This document shows positions 53,687 through 60,933 of a stretch of 64,000 nt of DNA, in pieces. The stretch spans positions 62,001 to 126,000 of the forward strand of contig NZ_JBFEFH010000021.1 of assembly GCF_040717455.1 (NCBI RefSeq). Direction: 5' to 3'. Source of the DNA: Tautonia sp040717455 (GTDB lineage Bacteria; Planctomycetota; Planctomycetia; Isosphaerales; Isosphaeraceae). A model generated the notes under the pieces. That model did not search any database. It saw nothing but the letters and a program-made list of their open reading frames with translations, and was not told the origin of the DNA. Within the stretch, counting starts at the first letter, position 1. The number at the start of each line of letters is the position of its first letter. The translations under genes were made by a program, and so were the position numbers.

Positions 53687-55435
53687 ATGGACGACCCTGC
53701 CTGCCCTGCCGGGCAGTCGCAAGCGTTTCTTCTCCAGGTGCTCGACACGCTGCCGGCGGCGGCTTATACGTGCGACGTCACGGGGCTGATCACCTACTGC
53801 AACCGCAATGCGGTGGACGTGTGGGGGCGGACGCCGCGGATCAACGACCCGGCGGACCGGTTCTGCGGCTCGTATCGCCTGTACTACGCGGACGGGCGGC
53901 TGATGCCGCATGACGAATGCTGGATGGCGAGGACGCTGAGGGATCGGGCGTCGTACAACGGGCAGGAAGTGCTGATCGAGCAGCCGAACGGGGGGATCCG
54001 GTGGGCGCTGGCGCATGCGAACCCGATGCTCGACGCGGAGGGGCGGCTGCTCGGCGCGTCGAACGTGCTGGTGGACATCACCGAGCGGAAGCGGATCGAG
54101 GAGGAGCTGGCGCATCAGGCGACGCACGACGCGCTGACCGGCCTGGCGAACCGATCGAAGTTGCTCCACGCGCTGGATCGGGAGATCGCCGATGCCGGGC
54201 GGCGAGGAGGGCCGTTCGCCCTGATCTTGCTGGACCTCGACGGCTTCAAGCGGATCAACGACACCTTCGGGCACGAGGCGGGGGACGCGGTGCTGGCGCA
54301 GATGCGGCCCCGGCTGCAGAAGGTGGTCTCGAAGCAGGACCTGGTGGCGCGGCTGGGGGGGGACGAGTTCGGCATCCTGCTTCGGGGGGCCGATGAGCAC
54401 CGGGCGCGGCGGGTGGGGGCGGCGATCGTGGCGTCGATCGGCCTGCCGCTGCCGGTCGGCGGCCGGCGGATGGCGGTGGGGGCGAGCCTGGGGGTGGCGA
54501 CCTGGCCGGGCCAGGGCCGGGACGCCTCGGAACTGCTCAGGCATGCCGACATGGCGATGTATGCGGCCAAGCGGGCGAGGTCGGGGTTGGAGGTGTACGT
54601 CGAGTCGCGGCGGGGCCCGTGCCCGGACGAGCGGTCGCTGGCCTGCGAGCTGGCCCAGGCGATCGATCGGGGGGCGCTCGAGCTGCACTATCAGCCGATC
54701 GTCGCGGTGGAGACGTGGAAGGTGGTCGGGGTGGAGGCCCTGGTGCGGTGGCCGCACCCGGAGCGGTCGCTGATCCATCCGGTCGACCTGATGCCGCTGG
54801 TCGAGTCGCACGGCCTGTCGACGCAGCTGGATCACTGGGTGTTCGGCGAGGCGATGCGGCAGCAGCGGGCCTGGCGCGAGGGGGGCCTGGCGCTGGAGTT
54901 GAGCGTGAACCTGTCGATCGAGAGCCTGCTGGACGACCGGACCCTGAACGCGATGCTGGAGATGATCGAGGAGTCTCCGCCGCACAGGCTGACGGTGGAG
55001 CTGAGCGAGCGGTCGGCGGTGAGCGATCCGAAGCGGGCCCAGCAGGCGCTGGACCACTTCCGGGCGCTGGGGGTGCGGGTGGCGCTCGACGATTACGGCA
55101 CCGGGTATTCCGGGCTCGATCACGTGAAGCTGCTGACGGTCGACGAGGTGAAGCTGGACCGGTCGTTCGTGCGCGGGTTGCCCGGCTCGACCACCGACGC
55201 GAGGATCGCCGAGGCGGTGCTCTCGCTCAGCCACGCGCTGGGCCTGGTGGTGACGGCCGAGGGGGCGGAAGACGAGGAGGCGCTGGGCTGGCTGGAGGCG
55301 CACGGGTGCGATCGGGTGCAGGGCTTCTGCCTCTCGGAACCCCTGCCGCCGGACCGGCTGGCGGCCTGGCTGGAGTCGCTGGATGGGCTGCACACGCGGC
55401 GGCGGCCGGTCGGGCCGTTGGCGGCGCAGGGGTGA
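53687..55435 (+). CDS. PAS-GGDEF-EAL protein (cyclic di-GMP turnover)
   Basis: 582 aa, cytoplasmic. PAS domain at about 12-130 (LDTLPAAAYTCDVTGLITYC, ending SNVLVDITERKRIEEEL), GGDEF at about 145-295 (HDALTGLANRS, LDLDGFKRINDTFGHEAGD, ARLGGDEFGILL), EAL at about 310-565 (VGVEALVRWPHP, SVNLSIESL, VELSERS, DDYGTGYSG, VKLDRSFV, AEGAEDEE). Both active sites look intact. The allosteric RxxD inhibition site before GGDEF reads SKQD, so product feedback through that site is probably lost. The protein may make or degrade c-di-GMP, set by the PAS input. The start at ATG 53687 matches the domain boundary better than the upstream ATG at 53636. Confidence 0.92.
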   Translation: MDDPACPAGQSQAFLLQVLDTLPAAAYTCDVTGLITYCNRNAVDVWGRTPRINDPADRFCGSYRLYYADGRLMPHDECWMARTLRDRASYNGQEVLIEQPNGGIRWALAHANPMLDAEGRLLGASNVLVDITERKRIEEELAHQATHDALTGLANRSKLLHALDREIADAGRRGGPFALILLDLDGFKRINDTFGHEAGDAVLAQMRPRLQKVVSKQDLVARLGGDEFGILLRGADEHRARRVGAAIVASIGLPLPVGGRRMAVGASLGVATWPGQGRDASELLRHADMAMYAAKRARSGLEVYVESRRGPCPDERSLACELAQAIDRGALELHYQPIVAVETWKVVGVEALVRWPHPERSLIHPVDLMPLVESHGLSTQLDHWVFGEAMRQQRAWREGGLALELSVNLSIESLLDDRTLNAMLEMIEESPPHRLTVELSERSAVSDPKRAQQALDHFRALGVRVALDDYGTGYSGLDHVKLLTVDEVKLDRSFVRGLPGSTTDARIAEAVLSLSHALGLVVTAEGAEDEEALGWLEAHGCDRVQGFCLSEPLPPDRLAAWLESLDGLHTRRRPVGPLAAQG

Positions 55436-55472
55436 TCGGGGCGGGGGACGGGTACGCCCGGCTTGATGGGTG

Positions 55473-55583
55473 TCAATTCAACACGTTGACCAGGACATAG
55501 CGCAGGAGCACGATCAGGGCGACGAAGCCGAGGATGATGAGCAGTTTGACGGGAAGCCAGCCTCGCCAGTATTTCCGAATCAC
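55473..55583 (-). CDS. Membrane microprotein, 36 aa
   Basis: The frame from GTG 55583 reads VIRKYWRGWLPVKLL and continues as one hydrophobic helix (IILGFVALIVLLRYVLVNVL) to the stop. A GAGG Shine-Dalgarno lies six bases upstream. The basic N-terminus followed by a single helix suggests a small inner-membrane protein with its N-terminus in the cytoplasm. No family could be recognised. It lies convergent with the GGDEF-EAL gene, 37 bases from its stop. Upstream in-frame sequence looks random, so the short form is preferred. Confidence 0.5.
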   Translation of the reverse strand: MIRKYWRGWLPVKLLIILGFVALIVLLRYVLVNVLN

Positions 55584-55912
55584 GTGGGACCTCGGGTGGG
55601 AATGGGGTTTGATCGGGGCGGAGGAAGGAGGCTCTCCCCTCCGAGGATAACCGATCGGGGTGGCAAGATCAGCGGGCGGGTGTGCCCGTGCCCTCGCGGG
55701 TGCTCGGGACGCCCGGTCATGGGGATCACCGGGCGTGCATTGTCGGCAGTCGGGATCCGGCCCGGCGTGATCGACGGCGAGGGCGACTCCACCTGGCCCC
55801 GGTCCGGGGGCGTGCCGAGCCTGGAAACGCCTGATTGGGCAACGCTCGGGAGAGGTCGGTCGTGCCACTTCCCAGGCGAGGCACGAAGACCTTGCCTCGG
55901 GCGCCTGTCGCG
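55584..55912. other. Intergenic region of 329 bases
   Basis: Lies upstream of the 36-aa gene and downstream of the anchored protein gene, both on the minus strand. Nothing beyond the expected promoter of the microprotein can be claimed; no clear promoter pair was seen. Confidence 0.35.
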
Positions 55913-56404
55913 TCACTCCAGAGGAGGGAGGTCGACCGGACGCGCCAGCCAGGGCAGGCGAGCGACACGAAGGTACGCTTCGGACGCTCGATCCTGCTGG
56001 AGGGCCAATGCCTGGTAAGACGCCATCTTCCGCGAGGCGTTTGCGATCCCTTCTTCCAGGAGCTGGAGCGTCTCGGCGTGATCCCGGGGGACGCGATTGA
56101 GGGCGACGGTGAGCGAGTGCTCGGGGTCCTCCCTCAGCAGGGCCAGGTCGTTGCGGAAGGCACCTGAAATTGCCTTCATATTCTCCGCGAACGTTGCATT
56201 CTGCCGGGCGAGGGCGCGATAGGAGCGGGCCCGGGCCAGGCAGTCTTGTCGACGCTCGAACAGCCGCCAGCCGCCGACCGTGAGCGCCGCCATCACCACG
56301 ATGATCAGCAGCGTTTGGAGGCGGAACGTGAGTCTTGGCCAGCGCAATCGCCTGGTCAGGATCGATCGGAAGGGCGACCCGGGCCCGGGCCGGTGAGAGG
56401 GCAT
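55913..56404 (-). CDS. Membrane-anchored protein with periplasmic helical domain, 163 aa
   Basis: The ATG at 56404 has GGAG eight bases upstream. A basic N-terminus (RSILTRRLRWPRLTFRLQ) precedes one transmembrane helix (TLLIIVVMAALTVGGW); the R-x-T-F-R-L-Q-T-L-L pattern before a helix is common in planctomycete small exported proteins. The rest is a helical domain (RRQDCLARARSYRALARQNA, then LQLLEEGIANASRKMASYQAL) of about 110 residues, probably periplasmic or coiled-coil. No domain family can be assigned. The gene lies on the same strand as the next one upstream and may share its transcript. Confidence 0.65.
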   Translation of the reverse strand: MPSHRPGPGSPFRSILTRRLRWPRLTFRLQTLLIIVVMAALTVGGWRLFERRQDCLARARSYRALARQNATFAENMKAISGAFRNDLALLREDPEHSLTVALNRVPRDHAETLQLLEEGIANASRKMASYQALALQQDRASEAYLRVARLPWLARPVDLPPLE

Positions 56405-56573
56405 GCGAGGTTCTCCGATGGTCCAGCGAGGGTGGATGAACAGGCAGACTCGGTGGGGCGGCATGGCTACAGCTTCATGGGCATGGTCGGGCGAAGGGCG
56501 GACCCGGGCAGGCCCTCGCGGCCGTGGGCCTGGCACCCGGCGGTTCGCCTTGGCGTGCGACCCGCCCGCACAA

Positions 56574-56924
56574 TCATCCCCAAGAAGAAGCAAGAACACC
56601 ACCATCGATTTGGGGATGCCAATCAGTGCTGAGAGCGGTGAGGTGGGGATCGAGGGCCGCTTCCTCGGGCCACTCCTCTCCGGAGAGGCGGACTCGGACG
56701 ACGCCACCGGTCGCATCACGGAACAAGCTTATCCCGGATCCCGGGCGCAGGGAATCGATGATCCAGGACTCCTTGACCGGCCCCCCTCCGGCGGCCGACT
56801 CGGGCCGATGGCGACCCAACCCGAGCGCCTGCCGGACGTCTTGCTCCGTCATCCCGGGCCGCAGCCGGTCGAGACGGTCGGGGATCTGTCGGACGATGGA
56901 ACGGGGCACGCCCTGATCGTTCAC
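56574..56924 (-). CDS. Small protein with broken signal-peptide frame
   Basis: 116 aa counted from a GTG at 56924. The sequence GMTEQDVRQALGLGRHRPES resembles the start of a small SmpA/BamE-like fold found in many planctomycete lipoprotein-like proteins; the rest (KESWIIDSLRPGSGISLFRD, then VVRVRLSGEEWP) is beta-rich. Upstream in the same frame, bases 56925-56990 encode a good signal-peptide core (RRLGVLAVVLALVLPGWLSEL) but reach a stop codon with no start. An ATG (56992-56994) lies just beyond in another frame. Deletion of one base there would join ATG to that core. So the gene may be inactivated by a recent single-base insertion, or start elsewhere (CTG or GTG). Confidence 0.5.
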   Translation of the reverse strand: MNDQGVPRSIVRQIPDRLDRLRPGMTEQDVRQALGLGRHRPESAAGGGPVKESWIIDSLRPGSGISLFRDATGGVVRVRLSGEEWPEEAALDPHLTALSTDWHPQIDGGVLASSWG

Positions 56925-57160
56925 CGAGAGCTCTGAGAGCCAACCCGGCAGGACGAGCGCGAGGACGACCGCCAGGACACCGAGACGTCGTCATGGCGTC
57001 CGTCCGGACGGCGGGGCGGGTTCAAGGCAACCCGTCGTCGGAGGATCGCTCCATGGAGTCACCAGCGCCACCCGACCGCACGGACGCCAGGAGGAAGAGC
57101 CGTGCCCGCGCCTTGCTCGACCTGACCGGCGAAGGGATGCAAGGCTCCGAAGGCCCTGCT

Positions 57161-58486
57161 TCAGGCGAGGAGGGCGTCCACGACCTGCCCGTCACGGAAG
57201 AGGGACAGCGGTCGACCGCTCGGTGAGATGAGCTCGTGGCCGTCCCCGAGGCCGAGGGCCTGGAACACAGTCGCCGAGAGATCGTCGGGGGAGCAGGGAT
57301 CGACCGTCGGCGCCGACCCGGTACGGTCCGTCTCGCCGTGCACGTACCCCCGACGGAACGAGCCGCCGGCCAGCAGCACCGACATGGATCGGGGCCAGTG
57401 GTCTCGGCCACCGTTGCCGTTGATCGCCGGCGTCCGGCCGAACTCGCCGGCGCAGTAGACGATCGTCTCATCCAGGAGCCCACGCCCGTCCAGGTCGTCG
57501 ATCAGGGCGGATAGGGCCGCGTCGAGCGGCGGGATGAGCCGATCTCGCAGCGCGTCGAAGTTGCCGGCGTGCGTGTCCCAACCGCCGACGCTGACCGTCA
57601 CGAATCGCGTGCCGGCCTCGATCAATCGACGCGCCGCGAGCAGGCCCCGCCCCAGGGGAGAATTGCCATAGCGATCGCGGAGCAGCTCGGGCTCGCGATC
57701 GATCTCCAGGGCCTCGGCGACGGCTCCGGATCGGAGGAGGTCGAGGGCGCCCGCCTGAAAGTCGTCGAGGCCGTCGAGCAACTCCGACCCCTCGAGTGCC
57801 GCCAGGCCGCGATCGAGGCGGTCGCGGAGGGAGGCTCGGCCCTCCAGCTCGTGCAGCGGAAGGCCCTCGGGCAAGGAGACGCCCCGACCCCGGAACGGGC
57901 CGGTCGACGGGTCACCCTCGACCTCGAAGGGGGCGAAGGCGGGGCCGAGGTGGCCCGGACGGGCGGGAAGCCCCTCGCGGAGCGATTGGAAGACGATCGC
58001 GGCCGGCAGCCCCGACCGGGAGCCGAGGAGCCGGGACGCCAGCGAGCCCAGGAAGGGATACTCGACCGGGCCGCCGGGGCGGTTCCCGGTCGTCATGTAG
58101 GTCGTCCCCGGCTCATGGTCCGTGATGGTGTGCTCGACCGATCGGACGAGGGTGATCCGATCCGCAACCGCAGCGAGCCCCGGGAGGTGCTCGCAGAGTT
58201 GCAAGCCGGGAGACCGGGTGTCGATCGGGCGGAACTCGCCTCGGATTTCGGCCGGGGCCTCGGGTTTCAGGTCCCACAGGTCGATCGTCGATGGTCCGCC
58301 GGCCAGCCAGAGGAAGATGACTCCCTCGGCCCTTCGCCTTCCGACGGGCGTCGACCGAGCCCCGAGCGATCGCCGGCGCAGCAGGTCGGAGAGGCCGAGG
58401 CCGAGCAGGCCGCTCGCGCCGATACGAATCAGGTCGCGCCGATGAAACCCTTCGCAGTCGGTCGGGGCGTGCTCGCGGTGGGTCAT
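57161..58486 (-). CDS. DUF1501 domain protein, Tat-exported
   Basis: 441 aa. The N-terminus has a twin-arginine signal (HRRDLIRIGASGLLGLGLSD), so the protein is folded before export. The DUF1501 domain runs through GVIFLWLAGGPSTIDLWDLK, DRITLVRSVEHTITDHEPGT, VSVGGWDTHAGNFDALRD, and IVYCAGEFGRTPAINGNGGR with DHWPRSMSVLLAGG, residues of the sulfatase/alkaline-phosphatase-like fold. GAGG lies six bases before the ATG. It follows the DUF1549/DUF1553 gene by 39 bases, the standard planctomycete pair; the two proteins are thought to work together outside the cytoplasm, perhaps in carbohydrate or redox chemistry, but no reaction is known. Confidence 0.93.
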   Translation of the reverse strand: MTHREHAPTDCEGFHRRDLIRIGASGLLGLGLSDLLRRRSLGARSTPVGRRRAEGVIFLWLAGGPSTIDLWDLKPEAPAEIRGEFRPIDTRSPGLQLCEHLPGLAAVADRITLVRSVEHTITDHEPGTTYMTTGNRPGGPVEYPFLGSLASRLLGSRSGLPAAIVFQSLREGLPARPGHLGPAFAPFEVEGDPSTGPFRGRGVSLPEGLPLHELEGRASLRDRLDRGLAALEGSELLDGLDDFQAGALDLLRSGAVAEALEIDREPELLRDRYGNSPLGRGLLAARRLIEAGTRFVTVSVGGWDTHAGNFDALRDRLIPPLDAALSALIDDLDGRGLLDETIVYCAGEFGRTPAINGNGGRDHWPRSMSVLLAGGSFRRGYVHGETDRTGSAPTVDPCSPDDLSATVFQALGLGDGHELISPSGRPLSLFRDGQVVDALLA

Positions 58487-58525
58487 GGTTGGCCTCGGGG
58501 AGGACGTTGAAACCGCTCGACGCGG

Positions 58526-60898
58526 TCAGCGGACGAGCAGGAATTCCCGGGTGTTGACGAGCGACCAGAGCAAGGCGACGTAGGCCGAGCGGCGGTCGTC
58601 GCCGCCCGAAACATGATCGAGCGCCGCCGCCCGTTCGTCGTCGTCGGGGAAGCGGGAAAGCGTCGCGAGGAAGAGCTCGTCCACGGCCTGGCGACCCGAG
58701 ACCCCCCGGTCGATCAGCCGATCGATGCGAGGCGCCCCCTCGATCCGATCGAGGAGCTCGTCATCGACCATCAGGAAGAGCTGCTGGGCGAGCGAGGGGG
58801 TTTCGGATCGCTCGCAATCGCAGATCGCCGATCGTTCCGACCGCCCGAAGGTCCGCAGGAGTCGCCCGAGGTGGGGATCCTCGACGCGGTTCGAGGCGAG
58901 TTCGATGGCCCGGCCGACGCGCTCCTTCCCCCCGGTCCCCTCCGGCCCGGGTCCGTCCCCGAGGGCGACGGCAAGGCTGTCGGCCACCGCCTCGGCCGGC
59001 ACGCGGCGCAGTCGGGCCTGTGCGAACGTGCCGGGGCGGTCGAGGCCGGCCGAGGCCGGGACGATGGCGCGTTGATAGGCGGCCGAATTCAGGATCCGAC
59101 GTTCCAACTCCCGGATGTCGTACCCGCTGGCGACGAAGTCGCGCGCCAGCGATTCGAGCAGTCCGACGTCGCCCGGCGGGTTCGACGCCGAGAACCCGTC
59201 GACCGGCTCGACGAGACCCTCGCCGAAGTAGCGGGCCCAGACCCGATTGACGAGGACGGGGGCGAGATACGGGTTGTCCGGTTCGAGGAGCCAGGAGACC
59301 AGAGCCTCGCGGGGATCGCCCGCGGTCGGGTCCACCTCGACCCCGTTCGGCAACCTCGGCGGCACGGCTCGGCCGGTCGACGGGTCGGGCAGGAGTCGAG
59401 GCCGGTCGTTGAGGTAGAGTTCCCGGACCCTCGGGATCGGGCCGGTGTCGGCCTCCCCCGTCCTCTGCGCGACCAGACGGCGCTGGACGGCGGCCCTCAC
59501 ATCCGGCGAGGTTCCGAACTCCACGCGAGCGAAGAGGTTCGAGAAGCCGGCATAGTCGCGGGTCGTCCAGCGATCGGACGGGTGTGTGTGGCACTTCGCG
59601 CAGCCGATCTGAACGCCCAGGAACGCCGAGGCCACGCGCTCGGCCATCTCGCCTTGCGGGTACGAACCGTCGGGATCGGACCGTCGCCAGAAGAGATCGA
59701 GCTCGGCCCTCCCGGCGTAACCGGTCTCCTCGCCCGAGACCAGAGCCCGATGGAGCTCGATCTCGCGATCGAGCCAGGGATCGGCCGAGAGATCGCCCCG
59801 GCTCGTGGCCCGGAGCACGCCCCGGACGATCGCATCGTATCCGACGTTCTCGGCGATCCGCCGACGATACCATTCGTGCCAGTCGGCCAGACGCCTCGGG
59901 CGGAGTTCCGGCGGCCCCTCGACCCGGTCGATGTTGGCCCCGGTGATCTCGCAGAGTCGGGTCGCCCAGAGCGCCGCATGCCGCGGGTGTTCCAGGAGTT
60001 CGTGGATCTTGCGGGAGCGTTTGTGCGGGTCGGGGTCGGCGAGGAAGGAACGCACCTCCTCGGGGGTCGGGACCCGCCCGATCGCGTCGATCGTCAGGCG
60101 GCGGAGGAAGTCGGCATCGCTGGCGACCGGCGCGGGCTCGATCCGGAGCGCCCGGAGCCGGGCGAGCACGAGGGCGTCGATCGGATCGGGGGGGTCTTGC
60201 GGAGGGCTCACGACTCCGTGCTCGATGGCGACCAGGATCTGCGACGTGGCCCAGCTCCCGCGATATTCGACGATCAGGGAGGTCGCCCCCGGGCCGATCG
60301 CGCGCACCTCGCCATCGGGAGCGACCTCGACGACCGTCTCGTCCCGGGCGCGAAAGGTACAGTATTCGGTCAGGTCGACGCGGTCGCCGTCCTCGAAGAC
60401 CGCCGTCACCCGAAGTCGGGTCGCCTGTCCGGCCCGCTCGAATCGATGGGCGGCCGGCTCGACCTCCAGGCGATCGACCGCCGGCGCGTCGAGATCGCGC
60501 GGCGTCCCGGCCTCGATCCAGGCTCGGAGGGTCTGTTCCTCCCACGATCCGGCCTCGAAGCGGACGCCGCCCCCGTGGGGGACGCGGCCCGTCGGCTTCA
60601 GCAGGAGCAGGCTGCGCTCGGGCTCGATCGGGTTGACCAGGCGTCCCATCCCCGATCGGGTCAGGGCGAAGTAATCGGCCTCCGGATCCTGGCCGAAGAG
60701 GCTCAGGCGGAGCCCCCCCCTGCCCTGGAACGAACCGTGACAGGCCCCCGCACTGCACCCAAGCCGGCCGAGCAGGCCGACCACGTGGCGGTCGAATTCG
60801 ACGGCCGGCCCCGGCGTATCGGGACGAGGGACGCAGGCCGCCCGGCAGGGGGCCAGCGTCGAGACCGCCAGGACCGCCGCAAAGAATCGCATCAACAC
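58526..60898 (-). CDS. DUF1549/DUF1553 cytochrome-like protein
   Basis: 790 aa. Signal peptide at the start (MRFFAAVLAVSTLAPCRA), then a GCSAGACHGSFQGRGGLRL segment (C-x4-C-H, typical of this family), a Big-2-like beta domain (about 140-230), DUF1549 (DFLRRLTIDAIGRVPTPEEV, ADWHEWYRRRIAENVGYDAI), a CAKCHTHPSDRW motif (CxxCH, covalent heme site), and DUF1553 (LVSWLLEPDNPYLAPVLVNR, GYDIRELERRILNSAAYQR). Start is GTG 60898 or ATG 60892. It lies between the M56 peptidase gene (35-base gap) and the DUF1501 gene (39-base gap), all on one strand, so all appear to be one operon. Confidence 0.93.
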   Translation of the reverse strand: MLMRFFAAVLAVSTLAPCRAACVPRPDTPGPAVEFDRHVVGLLGRLGCSAGACHGSFQGRGGLRLSLFGQDPEADYFALTRSGMGRLVNPIEPERSLLLLKPTGRVPHGGGVRFEAGSWEEQTLRAWIEAGTPRDLDAPAVDRLEVEPAAHRFERAGQATRLRVTAVFEDGDRVDLTEYCTFRARDETVVEVAPDGEVRAIGPGATSLIVEYRGSWATSQILVAIEHGVVSPPQDPPDPIDALVLARLRALRIEPAPVASDADFLRRLTIDAIGRVPTPEEVRSFLADPDPHKRSRKIHELLEHPRHAALWATRLCEITGANIDRVEGPPELRPRRLADWHEWYRRRIAENVGYDAIVRGVLRATSRGDLSADPWLDREIELHRALVSGEETGYAGRAELDLFWRRSDPDGSYPQGEMAERVASAFLGVQIGCAKCHTHPSDRWTTRDYAGFSNLFARVEFGTSPDVRAAVQRRLVAQRTGEADTGPIPRVRELYLNDRPRLLPDPSTGRAVPPRLPNGVEVDPTAGDPREALVSWLLEPDNPYLAPVLVNRVWARYFGEGLVEPVDGFSASNPPGDVGLLESLARDFVASGYDIRELERRILNSAAYQRAIVPASAGLDRPGTFAQARLRRVPAEAVADSLAVALGDGPGPEGTGGKERVGRAIELASNRVEDPHLGRLLRTFGRSERSAICDCERSETPSLAQQLFLMVDDELLDRIEGAPRIDRLIDRGVSGRQAVDELFLATLSRFPDDDERAAALDHVSGGDDRRSAYVALLWSLVNTREFLLVR

Positions 60899-60933
60899 GA
60901 TTGCACCCGTTTCTTCGGGGTCGCGACTCGGAT

